Below are positions 24,518-33,003 of a stretch of DNA of 64,000 bases, one piece after another. This stretch comes from Alistipes sp. (GTDB lineage: Bacteria; Bacteroidota; Bacteroidia; Bacteroidales; Rikenellaceae). Below the pieces are notes generated by a model that worked only from the letters and a program-made list of their open reading frames with translations, was not told where the DNA came from and made no database searches. A program made the position numbers and the translations under genes. Positions within the stretch are counted from its first letter, which is position 1; each line of letters begins with the position of its first letter. Where the stretch lies: NCBI GenBank assembly GCA_017623115.1, contig JAGAPT010000006.1:62001-126000 (forward strand), given 5' to 3'.

Positions 24518-26305
24518 ATGGCTTTTCTTCCGACCACAATCAAAGAGGTGCGTGCACGCGGATGGGATGCACTCGATGTCATCCTCTTCACGGGCGACGC
24601 CTACATCGACCACCCCTCCTTCGGGGCGGCAGTCATCGGTCGGTTGTTGGAGGCCGAGGGGTATCGGGTCGCCATCGTACCACAGCCCAATTGGCGTGAC
24701 GACCTGCGCGACTTCAAGAAACTCGGCACCCCACGCCTCTTCTTTGCCGTGTCGGGCGGTGCCATGGACTCGATGGTCAACCACTACACGGCTAACCTGC
24801 GCCTGCGCCACGACGATGCGTACACAGCGGGCGGAAAGTCGGGATTTCGACCCGACCGCACCGTCACCACCTACACGAAGATTCTCAAGCAGCTCTTTCC
24901 GCACGTTCCGGTGGTCATCGGAGGCATCGAAGCCTCCCTGCGACGGCTGACCCACTACGACTATTGGAGCAACTCGCTCCACCCCTCGATTCTGTGCTCC
25001 TCGGGAGCCGACCTATTGGTCTACGGCATGGGCGACCGTACCATCTCGGAGGTGGCACGCGCCATGCGCAATGGCTACAACGCCAAATTATTACGCAATA
25101 TCCCGCAGGTAGCCTTCCGAGCCGATGCGAAGTATGTCGAACGCCTCGCCCCCGAGCAGACCATCCGTCTCCATTCGTTCGAGGAGTGCCAGCGTTCGAA
25201 GGAGTCCTTTGCCGAAAATTTTGTCCGCATCGAGACCGAAAGCAACCTACTCCACCCGACAGCTCGCCTAATTGAGCAGCAGGGCGAGCAGGAGTGGGTC
25301 GTTATCAACCCTCCGGCAGCCATCCTCACCACCGAGGAGCTCGACCGCTCGTTTGACCTTCCCTATGAGCGAGCCCCCCACCCGCGCTACGAGGGGCGTG
25401 GAGCCATCCCCGCCTGGGAGATGATTAAACACTCGGTCAACATCCATCGAGGCTGCTTTGGCGGTTGTTCGTTCTGCACCATCTCGGCCCATCAGGGCAA
25501 GTTCATCCAGTCGCGTAGTGAGCGGTCGATTCTCGCCGAGGTGAAACGCATCACCGAGATGCCCGATTTTCGGGGTTATCTATCCGATGTCGGCGCCCCC
25601 TCGGCCAACATGTACCGCATGCAGGGTAGGGAGGAGGCGTTGTGTGCACGGTGTCGTCGTCCCTCGTGCCTGCATCCCAAGCCGTGTCCGAATCTCGACA
25701 ACAACCATCGCCCTTTGCTGGCACTATATGCGAAGATTCGAGGCGTGAAGGGCATCAAGAAGGCCTTTATCGGCAGCGGCATCCGTTACGACCTATTCGA
25801 TGACTCGCCCTACCTCAAAGAGGTGCTCAAACACCACACCTCGGGACGTTTGAAGGTTGCCCCCGAACACACCGAGGAGCATGTCTTGAAGTTGATGCGC
25901 AAACCCTCGTTCACGCTCTTCGAAGAGTTGAACGCCGATTTTCACACCATCTGCCATCAGGAGGGATTGCCCTATCAGCTCATTCCCTACTTCATCTCAT
26001 CGCACCCGGGTTGCATGGAGCGCGACATGAAGGCCCTGTCGGAGAAGGTGTTGGGAAAACTGCACTTCACATTGGAGCAGGTGCAGGATCTGACCCCTAC
26101 GCCGATGACCCTTTCGTCAGTAATGTTCTATACGGGGCTCGACCCCTACACGAAACGCCCCCTCTTCGTTGCTCGCAACCAAGAGGAGAAACGCCGCCAA
26201 AAGAGTTACTTCTTCAGCGAACGCCCCGAACCGCGCAAAGGGGGTAAACACCCCTTGGCCGGAGGTCACAAAAGGGTAGAAAAGGGGTTCAAAAAGAGCC
26301 GTTAA
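24518..26305 (+). CDS. ygiQ: YgiQ-family radical SAM protein
   Basis: The 595-residue product has an N-terminal B12-binding-like/UPF0313 region, then the radical-SAM ligands C313, C317 and C320 (HRGCFGGCSFCTISAHQG). Further YgiQ blocks are YLSDVGAPSANMYRM, CHQEGLPYQLIPYFISSHPGC and VQDLTPTPMTLSSVMFYTG. The reaction is unknown. It is last in the tgt operon, 26 bp after the pseudouridine synthase, and ends 6 bp before the convergent xerD stop with no clear terminator. Confidence 0.92.
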   Translation: MAFLPTTIKEVRARGWDALDVILFTGDAYIDHPSFGAAVIGRLLEAEGYRVAIVPQPNWRDDLRDFKKLGTPRLFFAVSGGAMDSMVNHYTANLRLRHDDAYTAGGKSGFRPDRTVTTYTKILKQLFPHVPVVIGGIEASLRRLTHYDYWSNSLHPSILCSSGADLLVYGMGDRTISEVARAMRNGYNAKLLRNIPQVAFRADAKYVERLAPEQTIRLHSFEECQRSKESFAENFVRIETESNLLHPTARLIEQQGEQEWVVINPPAAILTTEELDRSFDLPYERAPHPRYEGRGAIPAWEMIKHSVNIHRGCFGGCSFCTISAHQGKFIQSRSERSILAEVKRITEMPDFRGYLSDVGAPSANMYRMQGREEALCARCRRPSCLHPKPCPNLDNNHRPLLALYAKIRGVKGIKKAFIGSGIRYDLFDDSPYLKEVLKHHTSGRLKVAPEHTEEHVLKLMRKPSFTLFEELNADFHTICHQEGLPYQLIPYFISSHPGCMERDMKALSEKVLGKLHFTLEQVQDLTPTPMTLSSVMFYTGLDPYTKRPLFVARNQEEKRRQKSYFFSERPEPRKGGKHPLAGGHKRVEKGFKKSR

Positions 26306-26311
26306 CCACGC

Positions 26312-27208
26312 TTAAAGTGTCAGATGCTCCTCGACCGTGCGTCGCAGATGCTCCTTGTCGAGATGGGTATAGATTTCGGTTGTGAGGATGCTCTCGTGAC
26401 CAAGCAACTCCTGCACCTGACGGATGCCGGCACCCCCTTCAAGCAGGTGTGTGGCAAACGAATGGCGGAATGTATGTGGGGAGATGCGTTTTTCGATGCC
26501 GGCTCGCCGTGCCGCCTCCTTCAAAATCGTGAAGACCATCACTCGGGTCAGTTGCTTGCCACGATTGTTTAGGAAGAGCACCTCCTCGTTCGACGAGGCA
26601 GGAGCACGCTCGTCGAGATAGGCGTAGATGCGTTCACGAGCCGTATCGCTTATGGGCACAAGCCGCTGCTTATCCCCCTTACCCGTCACACGGATATATC
26701 CCTCGCCAAAGAAGAGGTCTCCCATACGCAGTGCCACCAGCTCCGACACACGCAGGCCACACGAATAGAGCACCTCAAGCATCGCACTATCGCGTCGCCC
26801 CTTGGCCGTAGGCCCTTCGACGGCCGCTATCAGCCGGTCAATCTCCTCGATGGTCAGCGTGTCAGGCAACTTACGACCACACTTCGGAGTCTCGATGAGC
26901 TCGGCCGGCGAACTATCGATTTCGTCACGCATAAGCAGAAAGCCGTAATAACTGCGGATACCGCTCAAGGCTCGTGCCTGCGAGGTTGCCTCGCGCCCCT
27001 CGTTGTAGAGCCAGGCGAGGTAGTGCTCGATCATCTCCCGATTTACCTTTCGGGGCGAAACATCGTAGCAACGCAGTATGTAGTGGGCAAATTGGCAGAA
27101 ATCACGCATATAGGCCTCAACCGAATTGGTCGACAGCCGACGTTCCAATCGGATGTAGGTGCGGTAGCGTTTGCCGCTCTCTTCCCATTTTTTTAGGTTT
27201 TCCGCCAT
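26312..27208 (-). CDS. xerD: Site-specific tyrosine recombinase XerC/XerD
   Basis: This recombinase resolves chromosome dimers at dif. The 298-residue product has an N-terminal SAM-like core-binding domain (residues 1-95) and a catalytic domain with Arg in YSCGLRVSEL, Lys in VTGKGDKQRLVP, HTFRHSFATHLLEGG, LGHESILTTEIYTH and the nucleophile Tyr. The ATG at 27208 (MAENLKKWEESG) gives the normal length. XerC and XerD cannot be told apart with certainty. It is divergent from recO. Confidence 0.9.
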   Translation of the reverse strand: MAENLKKWEESGKRYRTYIRLERRLSTNSVEAYMRDFCQFAHYILRCYDVSPRKVNREMIEHYLAWLYNEGREATSQARALSGIRSYYGFLLMRDEIDSSPAELIETPKCGRKLPDTLTIEEIDRLIAAVEGPTAKGRRDSAMLEVLYSCGLRVSELVALRMGDLFFGEGYIRVTGKGDKQRLVPISDTARERIYAYLDERAPASSNEEVLFLNNRGKQLTRVMVFTILKEAARRAGIEKRISPHTFRHSFATHLLEGGAGIRQVQELLGHESILTTEIYTHLDKEHLRRTVEEHLTL

Positions 27209-27216
27209 AGAAGTGT

Positions 27217-27224
27217 TATCTTTG
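27217..27224 (+). promoter_or_regulatory. -7 element of recO
   Basis: TATCTTTG on the plus strand, facing the xerD -7 box 8 bp away. No strong -33 is visible. Confidence 0.45.
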
Positions 27225-27232
27225 TCCAAGCG

Positions 27233-27263
27233 CAAAAGTAGCAAATTTTACATAATATTACAA
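27233..27263 (-). promoter_or_regulatory. Promoter of xerD
   Basis: On the minus strand TTG (27263-27261), 20 bp, then TACTTTTG (27240-27233), 24 bp before the ATG. Confidence 0.6.
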
Positions 27264-27273
27264 CCCGGCCTGC

Positions 27274-28002
27274 TTGAAAAGTTACAAAGGGCGCGGCATC
27301 GTACTGCACACGCTCAAATATGGCGACTCGTCGATGATTGTCTACCTGCTGACCGACGTCGGTGGGCGGCGTAGTTACATGGTGCAAGGGGTTCGTTCGC
27401 GCACGGGTCGTGGCTCGAAGCAGGCCCTGTTTCAGCCCGCCTTTCCGGTTGAATTCGAGGGTTTGGAACCCTCGCAAAGCAGCCAGATGCACCGATTCAA
27501 GGAGGTTCGAGGCGGATTCCTGTTGCAGGGGATTCCGTTCGATGTGCGCAAATCCACCATGGCGATGTTTCTGGCCGAGGTGGTCTATCGTTTGGTTCGC
27601 GAAAGCGAGCGCAACGATGCCCTCTTCGAGTTTGTATGGAATTCGGTAGCAGCCCTCGATGCTATCGAGGAGGGGGTGGCCAACTTCCACCTTTGGTTTT
27701 TGGCGCAGCTGAGCCGCCTGGTTGGATTCTACCCGGGAAATGCCTACGCAGAAGGGTATTGGTTCGACATCAAGGAGGGCCTTTATGTGCCTTATCCGCC
27801 ACTCCATACCCTCTCGATGCGCCCCGAGGAGGCCCACATCCTCGACCGCCTGCTCCATTGTCCGGTCGAGGCTTTGGGCGAGGTGGCATTAAACCGCACC
27901 CAGCGCGTCGATTTTCTGAATGCCATGCTCTCCTATTTTGGCTACCACTTAGACAGCATCCACGCCGTGCAATCGGTACGCATCCTGCGGGAGGTCTTCT
28001 AA
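27274..28002 (+). CDS. recO: DNA repair protein RecO
   Basis: RecO works with RecR to load RecA on SSB-coated gaps. The 242-residue product has the N-terminal OB-fold opening KGRGIVLHTLKYGDSSMIVYLLTD and a helical C-terminal part (LSRLVGFYPGN, FLNAMLSYFGYHLD). The zinc-binding cysteines of some RecO proteins are absent, as is common in Bacteroidetes. Translation appears to use the TTG at 27274; no ATG is in frame upstream. Divergent from xerD. Confidence 0.9.
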   Translation: MKSYKGRGIVLHTLKYGDSSMIVYLLTDVGGRRSYMVQGVRSRTGRGSKQALFQPAFPVEFEGLEPSQSSQMHRFKEVRGGFLLQGIPFDVRKSTMAMFLAEVVYRLVRESERNDALFEFVWNSVAALDAIEEGVANFHLWFLAQLSRLVGFYPGNAYAEGYWFDIKEGLYVPYPPLHTLSMRPEEAHILDRLLHCPVEALGEVALNRTQRVDFLNAMLSYFGYHLDSIHAVQSVRILREVF

Positions 28003-28027
28003 TCGTCACGGCACAAAATATGCAGGA

Positions 28028-28426
28028 GTGCCATCCATGAAATGGATGATGGGTAGCTTCAGTTTGCTCCTTGCGCTTGCCTCCCACGGAGCCGCACCAC
28101 AGGAAACCGGATCGTTTCCTACCGACTCGTTGCGACCGACCGAATGGCATGTGCACTACGATTCAACCCTGCTGAAACATCTCACGCTGCTCCCCACTCC
28201 ATCGGCACGCCCCCTCGTAGGGAACCTCCGCATACAACCCCTCGTTGCCGGCTCCTCGGTGCTGCGCATCGAGGCCAAAGGATTGCCGACACGGGTTTAT
28301 GTACTGAACAACGTCTCGCTGCAAATTGGCGGTTATGTTACCCTCTCGAATGGGCAGGCATGGCTTTGGAGCCCCTATCCCAACGGATTTCTCGATGCAC
28401 GAACACTCTCATTGCCGCTTCCTTGA
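28028..28426 (+). CDS. Small exported protein of unknown function
   Basis: The 132-residue product has a hydrophobic N-terminus (MKWMMGSFSLLLALASHGAA) consistent with a Sec signal peptide, then a soluble region with alternating hydrophobic residues (VYVLNNVSLQIGGYVTLS) suggestive of beta strands. No family was recognised. It starts 25 bp after recO on the same strand and may share its transcript. The start may be the ATG at 28028 or one three codons later. Confidence 0.5.
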   Translation: MPSMKWMMGSFSLLLALASHGAAPQETGSFPTDSLRPTEWHVHYDSTLLKHLTLLPTPSARPLVGNLRIQPLVAGSSVLRIEAKGLPTRVYVLNNVSLQIGGYVTLSNGQAWLWSPYPNGFLDARTLSLPLP

Positions 28427-28532
28427 CTCCTCTCTACACATTAGAAATGAGTATAAAAGCGTATGGATTAGCGAGATGTTTTCCCGACCTTTGCAATAAT
28501 TATAGGTCATTTTAATTCAAATGTAATTTAAT

Positions 28533-29585
28533 ATGAAGAAATTTTTCCTTTTCTTGTTCCTGCTGGGCACCTTTGGCGCATCGGCACAAACGATGAGCAG
28601 TGAAGAACAGGCGGCTGCCATTCAACAACTCACCGAGGAGGTGAATGCACTGAAAGCCAAGGAGTCGGCTTGGGATAAGGTCATCAAAGCACTGCCCAAA
28701 ATTTCGGGTTATGTGATGGCTCGCTACACCTACAACGGCGACGAGTCGACTTTCCGTCTGCGTCGTGTACGTCTGACCTTCTCGGGCGACATCGCTCCCA
28801 AGTTGGATTATAAGTTGCAGGCCGAGTTGTCGAGCTTCAAACTCCTCGATGCCTACTTCAACTACAAGCCCTTCGAGCAGTTCAAGGTGAAGGTGGGTCA
28901 GTTCAAGGTGCCCTTCTCGATTGAGAACACCGAGTACTCGCCTACGAAAATCATCCTCATCGACCACCCGATGGGTATGCAGCGTCTGATGGGCTTCGAC
29001 GAGAAGATTGGCGATGCAACGCAGAAAAACACGGGTCGTGAGCTGGGTATCAACTTCCACGGTTCGGTGCTCAACAAGGCGTTGAGCTACGACCTCGGTG
29101 TCTTCAATGGTGCCGGCCTCAACACGACCGACAACAACAAGTCGAAGGATGTCGTAGGTCGCTTGATTTTCGCCCCCGTCAAGGGTTTGCGCATCTCGGG
29201 TTCGTACTACTGGGGCGAGTTTAGCAAAGAGTTCTACGCTCGTGAGCGTTGGACGGTAGGTGCCGTATATGACAACGGCCCGCTGATTGTTCGTTCGGAG
29301 TACATAGCCGGTACGACGGGTTTTGAGGATGCCGAGATTGACTCGGATGGCTGGTACGCATTGGCCGGTTGGCGTTTCTGCGACGGTAAGTGGTCGGTAG
29401 CTGCCCGCTACGACACCTTCTCGGAGAACACCGACGTAGAGGACCTCGACCAGACGAACTACACGGCCGGTGTGGCTTGGAAGCCCCTCAAGCACTTCCG
29501 CCTGCAATTGAACTACCAGCACGAGGATCGTGGTGCCAAGGGTCACCGCAACTGCGTGATGGTACAGGCTACGGCATCGTTCTAA
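28533..29585 (+). CDS. Outer-membrane porin, OprP/OprO-like
   Basis: The 350-residue product has a signal peptide (MKKFFLFLFLLGTFGASAQ), a short coiled-coil (AAAIQQLTEEVNALKAKE) as in many trimeric porins, and a beta-barrel region with FRLRRVRLTFSGDIAPKLDYKLQAE, FKVKVGQFKVPFSIEN and the aromatic-ended strand VMVQATASF. These match the phosphate-selective porin O/P family, although the true solute in Bacteroidetes is unknown. It precedes the YeiH-type transporter by 28 bp and may be co-transcribed with it. Confidence 0.83.
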   Translation: MKKFFLFLFLLGTFGASAQTMSSEEQAAAIQQLTEEVNALKAKESAWDKVIKALPKISGYVMARYTYNGDESTFRLRRVRLTFSGDIAPKLDYKLQAELSSFKLLDAYFNYKPFEQFKVKVGQFKVPFSIENTEYSPTKIILIDHPMGMQRLMGFDEKIGDATQKNTGRELGINFHGSVLNKALSYDLGVFNGAGLNTTDNNKSKDVVGRLIFAPVKGLRISGSYYWGEFSKEFYARERWTVGAVYDNGPLIVRSEYIAGTTGFEDAEIDSDGWYALAGWRFCDGKWSVAARYDTFSENTDVEDLDQTNYTAGVAWKPLKHFRLQLNYQHEDRGAKGHRNCVMVQATASF

Positions 29586-29613
29586 ATCAAAAACCTAAAC
29601 CATACGAATAACC

Positions 29614-30912
29614 ATGAAAAACTTTTGGAATAAACTGCTCATCGAGGATTGGGTAGTGGTTATGCTGTCCATTCCGCTGCTGATTCTGTGCGCCTTCGGC
29701 TCCTATCTTCCTTCGATTTCGATTCCCACAAACATGCTGGAGACAGGCGCGTGGGGTAAGATTGCCATGCTCTTTGTCATCGCTCTCATCACCCTCTTTG
29801 CCGGAAACAAGTTGCTCAGCCGCCCGATGAAGGGTATGTTGCGCTCGTTTATCGTTGTCTTTGTCATTGCCGCCTTGGCGATGGTCATCGGCAGCAACAA
29901 ATTCATCAAGAACGACCTGGGCCTCGAGCCGGTGTTCTTCTCGGTGATTTTCGGTCTCTTGATTCGCAATGCTTATCATGTTCCCGAATGGATGAAGCCC
30001 GCTATTCAGGGTGAGTTCTACATCAAAATCGGTGTTGTTTGCCTCGGTGCTACGATCATGATTGGCGACGTGATGAAGTCGGGTGTTGCCGGTCTGGTTC
30101 AGGCCTGCATCATCGTAACCGTGGTGTGGTTGTTTGCCTACAACATCGCACGCAAAATCTTCAAGGTGGAGCGTTCGACGGCCATGACCATGTCGAGCGG
30201 TCTGACCATTTGCGGTGCTTCGGCGGCTATTGCTACAGCCGGTGTGGCCGGTGCCGATAAGAAGAGCCTTTCGTACATCGCTTCGGTGGTACTCATCATC
30301 GCCGTGCCGATGATTTACCTCATGCCGTGGCTGGCCAATATGATTGTGCCCTTGTTGAGCGACAATTCGGAGGTGCAGCAGGAGATTATGGGTGCCTGGA
30401 TTGGTGGCACGGTCGACACGACCAGTGGTGTGGCCGCATCGTCGGAGATGGCCGGCGAGCTGGCTAACAGCACCGCCATCATCGTAAAGGCAACGCAGAA
30501 TGTGCTGATTGGCGTAGTCGCCTTCTTCATCGCACTCTATCTCTCGACGAAGGGCGAGGGCGGTCAGTCGCATGCTCCGTCGTTGAAGATCGTATGGGAG
30601 AAGTTCCCGAAGTTTGTCTTGGCATTTGTCATTGCTTCGCTCGTCTTCTCGTATCTGAAAGAGGCCGATATGCTGGCACTGAATCCGAAGGGCAAGCCGA
30701 TTGCCACCTCGCTGGCCAAGACCCTGTCGACCCTCTTCTTCTCGTTATCGTTCGTCTGCATCGGTTTGGATACGCGCCTCAAGGAGATTGTCTCGAAGGA
30801 GAATCGTAATGTGCTCTACGCCTTCCTGACGGGTCAGACCTTCAACATCATCGCTACGTTCCTCGTAGCGTGGTTGATGTTTGGTATCGTGAAGCCGACA
30901 TTGGGCTGGTAG
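29614..30912 (+). CDS. YeiH-family putative sulfate exporter
   Basis: The 432-residue product has about ten membrane helices and the family blocks EFYIKIGVVCLGATIMIGD, TAMTMSSGLTICGASAAIATAG and AWIGGTVDTTSGVAASSEMAG. It matches COG2855 (YeiH, UPF0324). Members are annotated as putative sulfate exporters, but direct evidence of substrate is thin. Its leader contains AACCTAAA at 29592-29599. A strong terminator follows. Confidence 0.85.
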   Translation: MKNFWNKLLIEDWVVVMLSIPLLILCAFGSYLPSISIPTNMLETGAWGKIAMLFVIALITLFAGNKLLSRPMKGMLRSFIVVFVIAALAMVIGSNKFIKNDLGLEPVFFSVIFGLLIRNAYHVPEWMKPAIQGEFYIKIGVVCLGATIMIGDVMKSGVAGLVQACIIVTVVWLFAYNIARKIFKVERSTAMTMSSGLTICGASAAIATAGVAGADKKSLSYIASVVLIIAVPMIYLMPWLANMIVPLLSDNSEVQQEIMGAWIGGTVDTTSGVAASSEMAGELANSTAIIVKATQNVLIGVVAFFIALYLSTKGEGGQSHAPSLKIVWEKFPKFVLAFVIASLVFSYLKEADMLALNPKGKPIATSLAKTLSTLFFSLSFVCIGLDTRLKEIVSKENRNVLYAFLTGQTFNIIATFLVAWLMFGIVKPTLGW

Positions 30913-30931
30913 TAATCACCACAACCAACAG

Positions 30932-30972
30932 AAAAGGGTGTGTCTAACAATTGTTAGGACACACCCTTTTTT
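30932..30972. terminator. Bidirectional terminator between the YeiH gene and a sialidase
   Basis: AAAAGGGTGTGTC-TAACAATTGTTA-GGACACACCCTTTT forms a long stem with one bulged base and A/T runs on both sides, between converging genes. Confidence 0.85.
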
Positions 30973-31020
30973 ATACTCCTGCCTCTGTTTTCTCCCTTTT
31001 TGTTGGGGATAGATGGCGGC

Positions 31021-32178
31021 TTATCGTTTGAGCGTCGCTATGGCAAACGAGATGCGTCGATAAATCATCTTGCTGTCGCCATTTTCGAAGAGAATACCGA
31101 TGCGGTCATCATCCAGCTGTACGATATCCGAATAGGCCGAAGGCCCCTCACAGATGGTCTTCAGATGGCTCCACGATGTGCCGTTGTCGTAACTTACGCT
31201 GAATGACAGGTTCAGGCGTTTGCGCGGATGGTGGGGGTTGCAGAAGAGCAGCGTCGAAGTCGGTGCTCCGCCTTTGGTTAGGTTGAGCATGCTTCCCTGG
31301 CAGCGGGGCTCGGGAAGGTCGCTCCATTCGCCCTGTTCCGACCAGGTGAGACCTCCATCCAGGCTGCGTGCATAGAGACGCAGGCTGTCCTGACGCTCGA
31401 AGTGACGCATGTTGAGGAGTAATGATCCATCCGAACATTCGGCAACGGTCGACTCGTTGCCACCTGCTTGTGAGATGGCTCCAAGGTGCCAGGTTGCGCC
31501 CTCATCATCTGAATAGAGGAGTTGAGAACGAGCCCCCACCTTTCCTTCGTTGTCGAGCAATTTGTGGTTGGCAGGTACTACGATACGCCCCTTGTGCGGT
31601 TCAAGTTCCTTGCGCGTAGCATGGCAGGGGCCGGTGGCATACCAGGTCCAGGTCGAATCCTTCACGATGGAGGTGATTTCACGTGCTTCGCTCCAGGTAT
31701 GCCCATGGTCGTCGGAGTGCATGACAAAGGCACGACGGGTATCCAGGCTCGTGCGTTGTTCGATATCCCGCTCATGATCTTCGCCACGATTCCACGTCGT
31801 GAGCATCACGATTTTACCGGCTGTACCGACCACCACCGGTGCCGGATTGCCACAGGTGTGGGTTGAATCGTCCCAGATGATGGTGATGGGACCCCAGGTC
31901 TGTCCCTCGTCCGACGAGCGACGCATCACCAGGTCAATATCTCCGGCATCTTGCTTGCCATAGCGACGAGCCTCGGCAAAGGCGATGAGGTCGCCATTGG
32001 CTGCGCGGATGATGGCCGGAATACGATAGCAGGCGTATCCTGCATCACCTTCGCTGAAGACGGGAATAGGGGTTGAGAGGGCTGTCACCTCGACGGTGCG
32101 GGTGCAGGCTACGATTGTAAGGGCCAGCAGTCCGCATACAGCGAACCGACCGACCATACGGAGTAGGCATTGTTTCAT
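31021..32178 (-). CDS. nanH: Exo-alpha-sialidase (GH33), lipoprotein
   Basis: This sialidase releases terminal sialic acid from glycans. The 385-residue product has a lipoprotein signal (LLALTIVAC, Cys25), the arginine motif CYRIPAII, and five Asp-boxes of the SxDxGxTW type (SSDEGQTW, HSDDHGHTW, YSDDEGATW, SLDGGLTW, SYDNGTSW). NESTVAE, NMRH, PRCQGS and AYSDIVQ supply the other expected Glu, Arg and Tyr residues. The ATG at 32178 is chosen because it begins the signal peptide. It follows the GntR-type regulator by 22 bp, so it is probably co-transcribed with it. Confidence 0.93.
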   Translation of the reverse strand: MKQCLLRMVGRFAVCGLLALTIVACTRTVEVTALSTPIPVFSEGDAGYACYRIPAIIRAANGDLIAFAEARRYGKQDAGDIDLVMRRSSDEGQTWGPITIIWDDSTHTCGNPAPVVVGTAGKIVMLTTWNRGEDHERDIEQRTSLDTRRAFVMHSDDHGHTWSEAREITSIVKDSTWTWYATGPCHATRKELEPHKGRIVVPANHKLLDNEGKVGARSQLLYSDDEGATWHLGAISQAGGNESTVAECSDGSLLLNMRHFERQDSLRLYARSLDGGLTWSEQGEWSDLPEPRCQGSMLNLTKGGAPTSTLLFCNPHHPRKRLNLSFSVSYDNGTSWSHLKTICEGPSAYSDIVQLDDDRIGILFENGDSKMIYRRISFAIATLKR

Positions 32179-32200
32179 GGGTAAAAGGGTCGATTTTCGA

Positions 32201-32917
32201 CTACTTTTTGTGTCTTTCGAGATAGATGGTGTACAATTTGAAATGCTCCTCGATGGCTTTTTTATAGCCGACGAGGTCCTTTCGTTTGATGTAATCCAAC
32301 AGATGGCGATGGGTAACAAGGTCGCCGCTTTGACTCAGCTCCTGCTCGATCGGCCCAAAGAAATCACTCTCTTGCTCCTTGACGAAATCAAGTACAGGAT
32401 AGATAATATCCTGGAACTCGGAGATGATGTGGTTTCCGGTGATTTCATAGAGTTTGGTGTGAAAACGATGCTCGCTGATAGGGGCATATTTGTTGGTGCC
32501 TATCATCTGGCTCATTTCGACAATCTCCTCCAATTCGGCAATGTCAGCCTCCGTCACATTGCGGAAGATATTATTGCTGATGCCGATTTCGAGGGCGATG
32601 CGAAACTCGAGAATATCACGCAAGGTCGATTCACGCATCAAGAGCGGGTTGATACAACGCTTCAACCCGTTCAGCAGCGAAGGCTCTTCGAGCACCATGC
32701 CCTTGCGGGTGCGCGACACAACCATGCCGGTCATCTTGAAACGGCTCAATGCTTCACGCAGCACGGCACGACCTACGCCGAGTGAAGCTGCCAGCTCCGT
32801 TTCATTCGGAATGCTGCAACCCGGACGCAGCCCCTGCTCCTTGAAATAGCGGATGAGACTCTCCTCGACACTGTCGACAAGGGTTTTATGATTATTCTCT
32901 ATTTTTAATGCCTTCAT
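32201..32917 (-). CDS. GntR-family (FadR subfamily) regulator, probable sialic acid regulator
   Basis: The 238-residue product has an N-terminal winged helix (about residues 10-75; PNETELAASLGVGRAVLREALSRF) and a C-terminal all-helical FCD ligand domain (about 95-220; ILEFRIALEIGISNNIF, HRFHTKLYEITGN, HRHLLDYIKRKDL). FCD regulators bind small acids or sugars and usually repress. Its place between two sialidase transcription units suggests a NanR-like role, and a FadR-type palindrome overlies the nanA promoter at 46439-46453. Its own promoter contains ATTTGTCA, which matches half of that palindrome. Confidence 0.88.
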   Translation of the reverse strand: MKALKIENNHKTLVDSVEESLIRYFKEQGLRPGCSIPNETELAASLGVGRAVLREALSRFKMTGMVVSRTRKGMVLEEPSLLNGLKRCINPLLMRESTLRDILEFRIALEIGISNNIFRNVTEADIAELEEIVEMSQMIGTNKYAPISEHRFHTKLYEITGNHIISEFQDIIYPVLDFVKEQESDFFGPIEQELSQSGDLVTHRHLLDYIKRKDLVGYKKAIEEHFKLYTIYLERHKK

Positions 32918-32936
32918 GGCGCTGCTGTTTGCCGTA

Positions 32937-32967
32937 CAAAGATACGAAAAGTTTCCGATTTGTCAAA
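32937..32967 (-). promoter_or_regulatory. Promoter of the GntR-sialidase unit with a possible operator half-site
   Basis: On the minus strand TTTG (32967-32964), 19 bp, then TATCTTTG (32944-32937). ATTTGTCA at 32958-32965 equals half of the nanA operator and overlaps the -33 element, which would fit autoregulation. Confidence 0.6.
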
Positions 32968-33003
32968 TTGGTCGGATAAATCCGTTTCGGTGATCTGTTG
33001 TGG

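Noticed and set aside
26312..27208. Tyrosine recombinase as a mobile-element integrase
   Set aside because: Length, motifs and housekeeping neighbours fit chromosomal XerC/XerD; no attachment repeats or cargo genes are seen.
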